Source: Chitinophaga sancti
GTDB lineage: Bacteria; Bacteroidota; Bacteroidia; Chitinophagales; Chitinophagaceae
Direction of reading: 5' to 3'
Length of the DNA: 64,000 nt
Assembly: GCF_034424315.1 (NCBI RefSeq)
Contig: NZ_CP139972.1
Coordinates: forward strand, 1,364,001 to 1,428,000
In this document: one piece after another, positions 1-8,819 of the stretch
How the letters are laid out: every line of letters begins with the position of its first letter
How positions within the stretch are numbered: the first letter of the stretch is position 1
Program-made: the position numbers and the translations under genes
The notes under the pieces: model-generated
The model's database searches: none
Seen by the model: only the letters and a program-made list of their open reading frames with translations
Told to the model about the DNA's origin: nothing

Positions 1-856
1 GTGAATTGCCGGCGCCATCGCCTGTGCCGCCCCAGTCAAATGAATTGTCACCCTTGTCTACAAAGACGGCTTCCCAGATAGATTCTGCGTTGAATTCCGT
101 TTCTTCCAGGAAATTGTCATTATAGTTATCTACGAGGCGATACAGGCTTGAATTTACGATCTTCAATAAGGCCGTTTTCGCAGCGGCGTAATCTCCCTTT
201 TGCATGTAAACCCTGCCCAGCATGGCATTGGCAGCGCCGGAAGTAATTTTCCCCTGATCGGCAGCTGAGTAGGAAGCATTCAAGGTACCCGCTGCATCTG
301 TGAGGTCTTTGATGATCTGATCGTATACCGCGGTTTCTGCGGCACGTGGCTGGAACTGGTTAGACTGGCTCACCGCCTTTGTGTACACGGGTACCGGACC
401 CCAGAGAGTTAGGAGTTCGAAATAAGCCCATGCCCGGAAGAACTTTGCCTGGGCCACACACTGGTCACGTACAGCATCGTTATCAGTCACATTTGGCGCA
501 CTGCCAATGACGGTATTAGCACGATGAATAACGATATACAGGCCCTGCCATACCGCACTCATAACCGCATTATCGGCTGTGGTAGCGCCATTCAGGATCT
601 GCCCGCGGGGCACTTCCAGCTGACCGCCACCGGAGGAAACGTCATCACTGCGCAGGTCGTGCACAAAAAACCACTCACGGCCAATGAGGGTGCTGGCGTG
701 GAAGGTGGAATAGATAGCATTGGTGCCACTTTGGAGTTCTGCGCTGTTTTTAAAATAATTATCGAGCGTGGCGTAACCCGGATTGGTTTTGTCAAGGTCC
801 TTGGTACAGCCTATGCCGCCGAGAAGCAGGAAGGCGATGAATATGTACTTATACAT
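1..856 (-). CDS. SusD/RagB-family nutrient-binding outer-membrane lipoprotein, 3' end cut by the window edge
   Basis: Read on the minus strand from the ATG at 856, the frame stays open to base 1, so the C-terminal half lies outside the window. The first residues (MYKYIFIAFLLLGGIGC) form a lipoprotein signal with the lipid-carrying Cys at residue 17. The following helical, TPR-like sequence (for example FRAWAYFELLTLWGPVPVYT, then AMLGRVYMQKGDYAAAKTAL) is typical of SusD. In this family the protein caps the SusC channel on the cell surface and binds glycan or other oligomeric substrate. It lies 39 bp downstream of susC in the same direction, the usual SusC-SusD order. No substrate can be named because no degradative enzyme is visible nearby. 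Confidence 0.93.
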   Translation of the reverse strand, partial: MYKYIFIAFLLLGGIGCTKDLDKTNPGYATLDNYFKNSAELQSGTNAIYSTFHASTLIGREWFFVHDLRSDDVSSGGGQLEVPRGQILNGATTADNAVMSAVWQGLYIVIHRANTVIGSAPNVTDNDAVRDQCVAQAKFFRAWAYFELLTLWGPVPVYTKAVSQSNQFQPRAAETAVYDQIIKDLTDAAGTLNASYSAADQGKITSGAANAMLGRVYMQKGDYAAAKTALLKIVNSSLYRLVDNYNDNFLEETEFNAESIWEAVFVDKGDNSFDWGGTGDGAGNS

Positions 857-895
857 GTTTTTTGAATTTTAATACCGATTCAGAATTATTTATTA

Positions 896-3800
896 TCAAA
901 ACCCTACCTGCAATCCCAGCTGGAATGAGCGTGCCGCCGGATACTGCCCATAGTCAATCCCATTCGTCAGCGTAGTATTCTTAGACCCGATCTCAGGATC
1001 CCAACCCTTATACTTCGTAAAGGTGAGCAGGTTCTGAGATGCGAGGTATACCCTGATACTATGGATATTCCGAACGGAATAATTACGCAGGGAATACCCG
1101 ATGATCAGGCTTTTTAAACGCAAATAAGAACCACTTTCAATCCAGCGATCAGACACGCGGAGGTTAGTATTCGGGTCACCACTGATGGCCCTTGGAATAT
1201 CTGTATTGGTATGCTCCGGCGTCCATGCATTCAGCACCTCGGTACCTGCACCAAAGAGACGGGCCATACCTTCGCGCAGCACACGGGTACCGTTGAAAAT
1301 CTTATTTCCCTGCACCCCCTGGAAGAAGAGCGAGAGATCGAAGTTGTGGTAGCTGGCATTATAAGCCAGGGAGTAGGTATATTTCGGAATGTAAGAACCC
1401 AGGAAGGTGCGGTCTGCAGAGGTGATGGCACCATCGCCGTTCAGGTCTTTGAAGCGGATATCACCGGCTGCGGTACTCTTGGCGGGGTCCGTACCGGGGA
1501 GTTGCACGGCGGCCTTTGCCACCTCGGCCTGGGTCTGGAAGATGCCGTCAGTGACATATCCATAGAAGGATTGAATGGGCTGTCCGGCTACGGTGCGGGT
1601 CATATTACCGTTGCCGAAATCAGCATCAGATCCTGCGTCGATGGTTGCGTTAGGTGTATTTAATGCCAGGATTTTGTTCCTGATAAAACCGATGTTGCCC
1701 GTCACGCTCCACATGAACTTCGTCTGTTTTTGGTTATACCCTACCTGCAGGTCCACGCCTGTATTCTTCATACTGGCAGCATTGAGCTGAGAGCCGGCGC
1801 CACCATAACCGAAACTGAGGGGGGTAGGAATGGTCAGGATCAGGTTATCTGTCAGGCGGCGGTACCATTCTGCGGTGAAGGTGATCTTGTTATCGAAGAG
1901 ACCTAAATCCAGGCCTACATTGACCTGTTTGGTCTTTTCCCATTCCAGGTTGGCGCTGGCCAATTGGTTGTAATAAGAGGCGTTGCCGATTGGGATGGTA
2001 TTTCCGAAGGGGTAGGTAGCACCGTTGGCCTGTACGATTGCCTGCCAGGGGTATTCATTGGCCAGGATGGAGTTTTGCAAAGCAGGGAAAATGCCGATTG
2101 CATTCAGACCGGTAATCCCCCAGCCACCGCGGAGTTTCAGTTCAGAAACGGCGGTAACAGTTTTCATAAACCGTTCCTGGTCTATACGCCAGCCGGCGGA
2201 GAAGGAAGGGAAACTCTGGAACTTTTTACCTGGTGCCCATACGGACAGACCATCGCGGCGGATAGCGGCACTCAGCAGGTATTTGCTACCGAATTCATAA
2301 TTCAGGCGGCCGATATAAGATTGAATTAAGGTAGATGTTGTGGATGAATAAGCGGAGACATTGGTAGCGCCGACAAGGGTTTCTATCTCATTGGTGCTTT
2401 GGTTTCCTTTCTGGGATTCACCGAAATTGTACGCTGGTTGTCTTTCGAAAACGGCAATCGCGTTCAGGTGATGCCGGCCAAATGTTTTGTCGAAGGTCAG
2501 TTGTTCGGTGTAGAGCAAAGTCGTTCTGTTAGCCCGCTGATCTGTGATGGCGGCCACGGTGGAATTACGGCCTTTATCGTTATAGATCGGAATGAATTCA
2601 TGCTGGTATTGGCCGGCATAATCGGCACCGAATACAGAGCGGAAACTGAGCCAGGGGGTGAAGTTTACCTGGGCATAAACGGTACCGAGGAGTTTGAAGG
2701 TTTTGCGGTGGGCATCGCCTAATAAAAGGGCATCTTCTATGGGGTTGGTGGGGTCTGCGCCATCTACGCTATTTTCTGCATTGCGGAAACCGCCGTTGGT
2801 AGTTGGGTCATGCACGGGCAGGTATGGGAGTGCGCGGATTACGTTTGCCAGGCGGGTCCTGTTGCCAGAGGTATTGTCGTAGCGCTGATTGGAGTATGCG
2901 AGGAGCAGGTTCTCTCCTACTGTGATCACATCGTTGATATGATGTTCTGAATTGACGCGGAAATTACCCCGTTCATAGTTTACTCCCTGGGCGATCCCGT
3001 CTTGTTTGAAGTAGCCGCCGGACATATAGTAGGTGGACTTAGCATCGCCACCATTCACCGAGACATTGCTTTGGGTGATCAGGCCTGTTTTGAAATAGGC
3101 ATCCTGCCAGTCAGTGTTTGTCTGGGCGTATGTCTGTGAGGTACCATCGTAAATGGGGGCATTCCAGTTCGCATCCTGGAGGCGGGGAGGTTTGGAGATA
3201 CCGGCGGCACCGTTGAGGGCACGTTCGTATTGAAGGTATTGCTGGGTGTTGAGCAGGTCGATCTTTTTCCAGGCGGTTTGTATGCCAGTGTAGGTATCGA
3301 GTCTCACCTCTGGTTTACTATCGCGCGCGCCCTTTTTGGTGGTGATGATCACGACCCCGTTGGTAGCACGGGAACCATAGATGGCGGCGGCGCTGGCATC
3401 TTTCAGGACTTCGACAGAGAGCACATCTTTGCTATCGAAGCTGGAGAGGTTGGAGGTAGGAAATCCATCGATGACGTATAATGGATCGGAGGCGTAGCTG
3501 ATAGAGCTGATACCGCGGATCCTTACGATGGGGTCGGATCCGGGGGCACCATTATTGGTAACGGCGACACCGGGTACGCGACCTTGCAGGGCTTGCTGGA
3601 CGCTGGCTACAGGCAGTTCGTTCAGTGTCTTGCTATTGACAGAGGCCACCGAACCTGTGAGCGACGATTTCTTTTGTATCCCATACCCGATCACGACCAT
3701 CTGGTCCAGGTTCTGGACATTTGGGGCGAGGGTGATGTTATAATTGGCGATTTGGCTAACGACGAGTTCCCGGGTAACGTAACCGATAAAGGTGAATACC

Positions 3801-4033
3801 AGGGTTTCGCCATTAGCGGCGGTGATGCTGTAGGTACCATCGGGCGCGGTGACGGTACCCCGGTGAGTGTTCTTAATGGCGACAGAAACACCGGCTAAGG
3901 GGCTTTTGGCATCATCGGTGACTTTCCCTTTGAGGGCTTGTTGGGCCAGGGTCGTCAGCGGGAACAGGAAAAGGAGGAAGATGGGAACACATAGGATCCT
4001 CTTCAATGCCAGTGGCAATGGGTGATGATTCAT
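896..4033 (-). CDS. SusC/RagA-family TonB-linked outer-membrane transporter
   Basis: About 1045 residues from the ATG at 4033. A longer frame reaches 4087, but the signal peptide (PIFLLFLFPLTTLAQQ) fits the internal start. Order: signal peptide; carboxypeptidase-regulatory-like beta-sandwich (about residues 32-110); TonB plug with the SusC signature LYVIDGFPTSNL and the VEVLKDASAAAIYGSRATNG segment; long beta-barrel ending in aromatic GLQVGF. The family imports substrate across the outer membrane with TonB energy and pairs with the SusD gene just downstream. There is no FecI/FecR pair or hybrid sensor within the visible flank. The upstream side is instead the palindrome-bearing repeat array at 4177-4880. 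Confidence 0.95.
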   Translation of the reverse strand: MNHHPLPLALKRILCVPIFLLFLFPLTTLAQQALKGKVTDDAKSPLAGVSVAIKNTHRGTVTAPDGTYSITAANGETLVFTFIGYVTRELVVSQIANYNITLAPNVQNLDQMVVIGYGIQKKSSLTGSVASVNSKTLNELPVASVQQALQGRVPGVAVTNNGAPGSDPIVRIRGISSISYASDPLYVIDGFPTSNLSSFDSKDVLSVEVLKDASAAAIYGSRATNGVVIITTKKGARDSKPEVRLDTYTGIQTAWKKIDLLNTQQYLQYERALNGAAGISKPPRLQDANWNAPIYDGTSQTYAQTNTDWQDAYFKTGLITQSNVSVNGGDAKSTYYMSGGYFKQDGIAQGVNYERGNFRVNSEHHINDVITVGENLLLAYSNQRYDNTSGNRTRLANVIRALPYLPVHDPTTNGGFRNAENSVDGADPTNPIEDALLLGDAHRKTFKLLGTVYAQVNFTPWLSFRSVFGADYAGQYQHEFIPIYNDKGRNSTVAAITDQRANRTTLLYTEQLTFDKTFGRHHLNAIAVFERQPAYNFGESQKGNQSTNEIETLVGATNVSAYSSTTSTLIQSYIGRLNYEFGSKYLLSAAIRRDGLSVWAPGKKFQSFPSFSAGWRIDQERFMKTVTAVSELKLRGGWGITGLNAIGIFPALQNSILANEYPWQAIVQANGATYPFGNTIPIGNASYYNQLASANLEWEKTKQVNVGLDLGLFDNKITFTAEWYRRLTDNLILTIPTPLSFGYGGAGSQLNAASMKNTGVDLQVGYNQKQTKFMWSVTGNIGFIRNKILALNTPNATIDAGSDADFGNGNMTRTVAGQPIQSFYGYVTDGIFQTQAEVAKAAVQLPGTDPAKSTAAGDIRFKDLNGDGAITSADRTFLGSYIPKYTYSLAYNASYHNFDLSLFFQGVQGNKIFNGTRVLREGMARLFGAGTEVLNAWTPEHTNTDIPRAISGDPNTNLRVSDRWIESGSYLRLKSLIIGYSLRNYSVRNIHSIRVYLASQNLLTFTKYKGWDPEIGSKNTTLTNGIDYGQYPAARSFQLGLQVGF

Positions 4034-4176
4034 AACGTTTGAAGTGTTTAATAAAATAAATGTGGATGTGACAATGAATCGGGTCAATTAGGGTCTTCTT
4101 ACCGGCTACAGTTTTTTCTAACGGGGATTGTCACATCGGATACGACGTTATGTAATTTAGGGATTTTTTGGAGTTA
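4034..4176. promoter_or_regulatory. Upstream region of the SusC gene
   Basis: This holds the presumed leader and promoter of the SusC/SusD operon. ATTGTCACATCGG near 4129 resembles the half sites of the array further upstream (ATTGTC). I cannot point to a clear -7/-33 pair, so the promoter itself is inferred from position only. Confidence 0.3.
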
Positions 4177-4880
4177 AATGTCGGATGGACACTATGAATT
4201 TTTTATGGAAGTGGAGCGGAGAGGTGATGGAGGTATTGTCAGATGGACAATATAGATTTTGGGGAGGGGGTAAGAAAGTGTTTGGGGAGGGGGTGTCAGA
4301 TGGACAATATGGAGGGCTTTGAGGGAGGTTAAGGAAGTTTCTTTGGGATGTGGTGGAGTTATTTGGGAGGTATTGTCAGATGGACAATATGGGGATCTTT
4401 GAAGGAGGGTAAGGAAGCTCCTTTGGGAAGTGATGGAATTATTTAGAAGATATTTAAGGAGGTATTGTCAGATAGACAATATAGAATTCTTTGAAAGAGG
4501 TTATGAAAGCTCCTTTGGGAAGCGATGATGCGATGGAATTATTTAGAAGACATTTAAGGAGGTGTTGTCAGATAGACAATATGGAATTCTTTGAAAAAGG
4601 TTATGAAAGCTCCTTTGGGAAGCGATGATGCGATGGAATTATTTAGAAGACATTTAAGGAGGTATTGTCAGATGGACAATATGGGGATCTTTGAAGGAGG
4701 GTAAGGAAGCTCCTTTGGGAAGCGATGATGCAATGGAATTATTTAGCAGACATTTAAGGAGGTATTGTCAGATGGACAATATGGAATTCTTTGAAAAAGG
4801 TTATGAAAGCTCCTTTGGGAAGCGATGGAATTATTTAGAAGACATTTAAGGAGGTATTGTCAGATAGACAAAGTAGTTTC
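4177..4880. repeat. Tandem array, ~100-bp unit, each copy with a TTGTC-N5-GACAA palindrome
   Basis: The motif ATTGTC-AGATG-GACAAT or a close variant recurs at about 4235, 4294, 4372, 4464, 4563, 4664, 4764 and 4856. A diverged member (TGTCGGATGGACAC) lies near 4178. Spacing settles to 100 bp (92 bp where eight bases are missing) in the SusC-distal part. Within the 100-bp copies a frame of about 31 codons starts ATGGAATTATTTAG and ends AAGCGATGA, and the next copy's ATG follows 4 nt later. One copy has an early stop. The array lies between the 3' end of the NmrA-type gene and the SusC promoter. Operator array, reiterated mini-ORFs or neutral amplification are all possible. Confidence 0.85.
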
Positions 4881-4988
4881 TATTGGGATCCTGAAAATAA
4901 ATTTCAGAAAGAGACTTTAACTGTTAATCAGACTTCAAAAAATCTGAAATGCACGCGCCGATATACAGCACGTGCATTTCAATAATTA

Positions 4989-5849
4989 TCAACCTACATA
5001 ATGCGCTTTCAGGTATTGTTTCACCGGCGTAGGTTTCCTACCCAGCAACTTCTCCAGGTCAGCAGTCACCACTTCAAAATCCCCCTGCTTAATCGCTGCA
5101 GCAAAACCTGTACTGATCATAATCCCTATTTCAGGCACACCAATTTCCTTCATGTGCTTTTCGAAAGCAACAGGATCTACATCCGTATAAGCAATGTGTT
5201 TGCCAGACACTTCTGACAACATACCTGCTACATCTGTAAATGAATACAGCTGATCACCAGTGAGCTGGTAGGTTTTGTTCTCATGACCTTTATTCGTCAA
5301 TACTACTGCCGTGGCATCAGCCAGATCCGGGCGGTATACATAAGGCACTCTGCCAGCACCTGCGGGGTAATGAATACCCGTATTCAGGGCCTGGTCGCCA
5401 ATATAGAAAGGAATCACTTCTGCGTACAGGGTGTTACGCAGGAAGGTATAAGGAATACCACTTGCCTTAATATAATTTTCTGTCTGGAAGTGAGATTCCA
5501 TCAGCACTTTGAGCGGACTCACAGCAGCATCCTTCATCGTCACACCTGTGTAAACAATTTGTTTTACACCTGCTCTTTTTGCTGCATCTACTACATTTGT
5601 ATGTTCTTTCAGTCTTTCCATAGACAGACCTGAGATGAGGAGGACCTTTTCAATCCCCTTCATAGCATTGTCCAAAGAAGCAATATCATTATAGTCACCA
5701 ATACGGATATTGAGGCCGAGTTTTTTCAGTTGCTCCGCTTTCTGTTCACTTCTTACGAATGCCGCCAGTTGATTAGCAGGCACTTTCTTTAACAGGCTGT
5801 TGATGATAGCCGAGCCAAGATTTCCGGCTGCTCCGGTTATTAGTATCAT
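4989..5849 (-). CDS. NmrA-like / SDR-type NAD(P)H:quinone oxidoreductase (QorB-like)
   Basis: 286 residues with an N-terminal Rossmann fold: the nucleotide motif is MILITGAAGNLGSAI (GxxGxxG), followed by FVRSEQKAEQL, as in the atypical SDR family of E. coli QorB/YtfG, which has the same length. Such proteins reduce quinones or sense the NAD(P)H state. The gene is divergent from an HxlR regulator across 133 bp that contain a compact set of inverted repeats. HxlR-family regulators of quinone reductases (QorR, YodB, CatR) commonly sit beside this kind of target. A quinone or electrophile stress role is therefore likely; the exact substrate is not visible. Confidence 0.85.
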   Translation of the reverse strand: MILITGAAGNLGSAIINSLLKKVPANQLAAFVRSEQKAEQLKKLGLNIRIGDYNDIASLDNAMKGIEKVLLISGLSMERLKEHTNVVDAAKRAGVKQIVYTGVTMKDAAVSPLKVLMESHFQTENYIKASGIPYTFLRNTLYAEVIPFYIGDQALNTGIHYPAGAGRVPYVYRPDLADATAVVLTNKGHENKTYQLTGDQLYSFTDVAGMLSEVSGKHIAYTDVDPVAFEKHMKEIGVPEIGIMISTGFAAAIKQGDFEVVTADLEKLLGRKPTPVKQYLKAHYVG

Positions 5850-5891
5850 ATTCCAGTTTTTAATTTGTTTACCAAAATTAGCTGAAGCTGT

Positions 5892-5940
5892 TTACAAATG
5901 GTAACCCATTACCTTTTGGTAACTAGTTACTAATTTGTAA
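5892..5940. promoter_or_regulatory. Likely HxlR operator between the divergent genes
   Basis: Nested symmetry: TTACAAAT (5892-5899) is mirrored by ATTTGTAA (5933-5940), GGTAA-N4-TTACC lies at 5900-5913, and GTAACTAGTTAC (5919-5930) is a perfect palindrome. TAC/GTA-rich palindromes are typical of YodB/QorR-type sites. Overlap with both promoters suggests autoregulation plus control of the oxidoreductase. Confidence 0.6.
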
Positions 5941-5957
5941 CTGATTGGTAATGTTCC

Positions 5958-5965
5958 TATTTTTG
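5958..5965 (+). promoter_or_regulatory. Bacteroidota -7 promoter element for the HxlR gene
   Basis: TATTTTTG matches TAnnTTTG. A TTG at 5937-5939 lies 18 bp upstream as a -33 element. Transcription would begin about 10 nt before the TTG start codon at 5983. Confidence 0.6.
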
Positions 5966-5982
5966 TTACAAAATATTAAGGA

Positions 5983-6354
5983 TTGAAAACAGATTTTCCT
6001 CAGGTTGTAGCCCCTGCATTGACACCAGAGTGCCAGGCAATGATTATTGGGATCCGGGATACGCAGGAGTTGTTAAGCGGAAAGTGGAAGACGGAGATTA
6101 TCGGGGCCTTGTATTACAGGGGGAAAATGCGGTTCATGGATTTGAAAAGGCAGTTGGCCGGTATAGCGCCGAAAGTGCTGTCAAAGGAGCTGAAAGACCT
6201 GGAGATGAATCATTTGATTAGCAGGACGGTGCTGGATACAATGCCGATTACGGTGGAGTATGAGTTGACTTTGCAGGGAAGGAGTTTGAATACTGTGATT
6301 GAGGCGATGGCGAAGTGGGGGATCAATTACAGGAAGCAGTTGTTTGAACGATAG
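5983..6354 (+). CDS. HxlR-family (DUF24) winged-helix transcriptional regulator
   Basis: 123 residues with the HxlR pattern: a Cys near the N-terminus (TPECQAMI, residue 18), LLSGKWKTEIIGAL, then the recognition region (PKVLSKELKDLEMNHLI) and the wing (VEYELTLQGRSL). The start must be TTG at 5983, because a stop codon lies two codons upstream and the next ATG (6039) would remove the conserved Cys. In relatives such as YodB, CatR and QorR this Cys senses quinones or diamide. Together with the divergent quinone-reductase-like gene this suggests a thiol switch that derepresses detoxification. Confidence 0.88.
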   Translation: MKTDFPQVVAPALTPECQAMIIGIRDTQELLSGKWKTEIIGALYYRGKMRFMDLKRQLAGIAPKVLSKELKDLEMNHLISRTVLDTMPITVEYELTLQGRSLNTVIEAMAKWGINYRKQLFER

Positions 6355-6373
6355 ATTTTGTTATCCGGATTTT

Positions 6374-6438
6374 GAGCTGACCTTGCAGGGAAAGAGTTTG
6401 AATACTGTGATTGAAGCAATCGCGAAGTGCAGGATTAA
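6374..6438 (+). pseudogene. Duplicated fragment of an HxlR C-terminus
   Basis: About 65 bp repeat the 3' part of the HxlR gene (6262-6327) with a 112-bp offset: ELTLQGKSLNTVIEAIAK against ELTLQGRSLNTVIEAMAK. Differences are mostly at third codon positions, suggesting a diverged tandem copy or a second regulator of which only this tail survives. Confidence 0.7.
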
Positions 6439-6467
6439 TTGTTCGGGAGGTAGGGGTCATCAGCCAC

Positions 6468-6632
6468 CTACTTCTGTCTCGGCCTCGTCACCAGCGAAAA
6501 AAACAAAGACAGTACAAGTGCGACCGTAATCACCTGAGGAACCTTAGCCCAGGTTATAGGTGGATCCATCATCCATTTGTAAGCAATACCTATGACGATT
6601 GTAAAAATAAAAGTGACGATAAATGATCTCAT
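6468..6632 (-). CDS. Small hypothetical membrane protein, 54 residues
   Basis: ATG at 6632 to TAG at 6468. The protein begins MRSFIVTFIFTIVIGIAY (first membrane segment), has a short loop KWMMDPPITWAKVPQ, a second membrane segment VITVALVLSLFFSLV, and a basic tail TRPRQK. The two-helix hairpin with a positive C-terminus looks like a genuine small membrane protein rather than a chance frame, though I do not recognise a family. It lies 63 bp downstream of the LytTR response-regulator gene on the same strand and could be cotranscribed with it. Confidence 0.55.
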   Translation of the reverse strand: MRSFIVTFIFTIVIGIAYKWMMDPPITWAKVPQVITVALVLSLFFSLVTRPRQK

Positions 6633-6695
6633 GCTGCGAAAATAGAAAAAATTAAGTGGAAAGCATTTCCTGCATGCACATTTTTTTAGCCGTAA

Positions 6696-7445
6696 TCATG
6701 CCTGTGTCAACCATTCTAAAAACTGAGCGACTTTCTCCCGGCTTATTGTAATTGTTTCCGGTACGGGTATAGACAACGTTACTGACAACTTCCTTGATAA
6801 ATAACTGGAAGCATCCTGCACTGATTTCCTGTGGACCAGGTATTGCCGGTTCGCACGAAAAAACAAAGGCTCCGTCAGTTTCGTCAGTTCCTCCATGTTC
6901 TTATTGAGCGGGTATGTTTTCTTATCGAAAGTTGTCAGGTAGACAATTCCATTTTTCAGGTAAAAGAACGCAATGGTATCAATCGCCACCGGGAAGATCT
7001 TATCTTTTTGGTATACCAATACGGCTCCTGGTTCTGATGGCTTCCGGTTTATAAAGATCTCTTCAAGCGCTTTGTAGGATGTACGCTTACCGGTAAAAGT
7101 GAGGTATTTATTAATAGCCGCAGCTACCGCTTGTTTGTCAAAAGGCTTGAGGATGTATTCGATCCCGTTTGCCCTGAAGGCATCTAATGCATATTCATCA
7201 AAAGCGGTGCAAAAAATAACGGGAATATCTATTTCTACCCTGGAGAAGATTTCGAAACTCAAGCCATCACCGAGTTGAATATCAGAGAATATGAGATCGA
7301 CCTGCGTATCGTCAGAAAAGTATGCGATACCTTCCCGGACGGTACTGATGATGTCTATAACCTCAGCATCGGGGAAAGATTGCAGGATCGTTCTTGCCAG
7401 GTCCCTGGCGGTTACTTTTTCATCTTCTATTATGACCAGCTTCAT
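6696..7445 (-). CDS. LytTR-family response regulator
   Basis: 249 residues from the ATG at 7445 (MKLVIIEDE); an upstream in-frame ATG at 7466 would add only an uncharged stretch. Residues 1-120 form a CheY-like receiver with acidic pocket EDE, phospho-acceptor Asp in IFSDIQLGDG, Thr in FCTAFD and Lys in YILKPF. Residues about 145-245 form a LytTR DNA-binding domain (FFYLKNGIVYLTT, FFRANRQYLVH). Partner is the histidine kinase 142 bp upstream in the same direction. Targets are not evident; the divergent outer-membrane barrel gene at 8820 is one candidate. Confidence 0.93.
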   Translation of the reverse strand: MKLVIIEDEKVTARDLARTILQSFPDAEVIDIISTVREGIAYFSDDTQVDLIFSDIQLGDGLSFEIFSRVEIDIPVIFCTAFDEYALDAFRANGIEYILKPFDKQAVAAAINKYLTFTGKRTSYKALEEIFINRKPSEPGAVLVYQKDKIFPVAIDTIAFFYLKNGIVYLTTFDKKTYPLNKNMEELTKLTEPLFFRANRQYLVHRKSVQDASSYLSRKLSVTLSIPVPETITISREKVAQFLEWLTQA

Positions 7446-7587
7446 TGTTGCTAAATTATTATTCATTCCGCTACTCAATACCTGGCTTTTATTCCGGCCG
7501 GCATTCTCATTCCATCACAGCCTTTATCCTTAAAGACTATTCCCGATTTTCCGTCCCCCACCAGTACCTCCTAAACACTCCCCTGCC

Positions 7588-8646
7588 CTACCTCCCACCC
7601 GGCCCGGCATCATTATACAACACCTTTATACTCACCATAAACAGCCCCCCATCCTGATGGATAATCACCTCATCATCCGAAAAGATCCTATACCGCTCAA
7701 TCAGGTTTATCAAGCCCTTCCCACTAGATCCTTCTATCAATCTTCTCAGCTGTAAATTGTTCTGTGTAACAATCCGCCCTTCTTCAAGGAAAATGCTGAT
7801 TTTCAACGGCGATGCCTCAGTTACTTCATTATGTTTAATGGCATTTTCTATCAAAGATTGCAATGAAAACGAAGGTACATAACCGTTTTGTAAAACCTCT
7901 TCCGGAATATCAACCGTAACGACCAATGCATCTTCAAAACGGATGCGTTGCATTTCAATATAGTCATTACACAACCTGATCTCATCAGACAATCTAGCTA
8001 TTTTCTTTTGATGATCTGCCAATGAAGCCCGCATGAAATTCACGAGATGAGAAAGATACGCTTCGCCCGCCTCCACATCTTCCCGGTATAAACTCTTCAT
8101 CATGCTCAGTGCGTTGAACAGGAAATGCGGATGAATCTGTTGCTTCAATAACAAATTAGCAGATTCCAGGTTCGCGGCTTTCAGTCTTGAATTTTCCAAT
8201 TCCGTATTCGATTTTTCATATTCCAGTATGAGCAGGTTTTGAAAGATGGTCACCAGCCCATGGTTCATAGCCGCCTGCCACAACATAGACGGGATGTTTT
8301 CTATTAATGACCAATGATGATCCGGCATCGGCGGCACCGGCGAAACCAGGTGTTCCAAAGGTGCTGTGCAGAAAAAGAAAAGGAAACAGATGATATAACC
8401 TGTGATATAGCGCAGGATGTTCTTTTGCCTGCTGTTCGAAATCGGCATGCCATGGAACAGGCGCTCATATAAATAGATATTGACCATGCCCTGTATCCAG
8501 AAGCGGCTGCCCACAAACAAGGGATAGATCAAAGCATGTTGACGCCTGCTGAAGATGAACACGAAGATGTATACAAATGCTGTTATGCATAAGGAAATCA
8601 GGATGGTATACCGGAACAATTTCTTTCTTAACAGGTGATTTGCCAT
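7588..8646 (-). CDS. LytS/YehU-type sensor histidine kinase (His_kinase domain)
   Basis: 352 residues. The N-terminal half carries about four hydrophobic segments within residues 13-125 and no obvious ligand domain. A short coiled coil (residues 140-165) leads into the phospho-acceptor motif QIHPHFLFNAL, characteristic of the LytS group. The C-terminal HATPase_c part has LQSLIENAIKHN (N box) and GKGLINLIERY (G box). It would phosphorylate the LytTR regulator immediately downstream. Integral membrane sensor; signal unknown. Confidence 0.92.
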   Translation of the reverse strand: MANHLLRKKLFRYTILISLCITAFVYIFVFIFSRRQHALIYPLFVGSRFWIQGMVNIYLYERLFHGMPISNSRQKNILRYITGYIICFLFFFCTAPLEHLVSPVPPMPDHHWSLIENIPSMLWQAAMNHGLVTIFQNLLILEYEKSNTELENSRLKAANLESANLLLKQQIHPHFLFNALSMMKSLYREDVEAGEAYLSHLVNFMRASLADHQKKIARLSDEIRLCNDYIEMQRIRFEDALVVTVDIPEEVLQNGYVPSFSLQSLIENAIKHNEVTEASPLKISIFLEEGRIVTQNNLQLRRLIEGSSGKGLINLIERYRIFSDDEVIIHQDGGLFMVSIKVLYNDAGPGGR

Positions 8647-8819
8647 AGGATAAAGGTACTATAATGAGGTATAAACCTGCACATTCCCCCGCTATGAAAC
8701 GGACAAAACAGGCAGTAAAACGGCAGCTTCCGCCTGGTGTTTCAAATTGTCCGGTTCGTAGTGAATGTGCTAGCCCTCCCCCCGCAGATGCGCCAACTTT
8801 GCTAAAAATTACAACAACA

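Noticed and set aside
4177..4880. CRISPR array or replication origin iterons
   Set aside because: Sequence between the palindromes is itself repeated, so no spacers; no dnaA, rep or DnaA-box context.
6299..6529. 76-codon frame after the HxlR gene
   Set aside because: Its only protein-like part is the duplicated HxlR tail; the rest is antisense to the small membrane protein.
8664..8819. 52-codon N-terminal extension of the outer-membrane barrel
   Set aside because: Lies upstream of a clear signal peptide and contains no conserved sequence.
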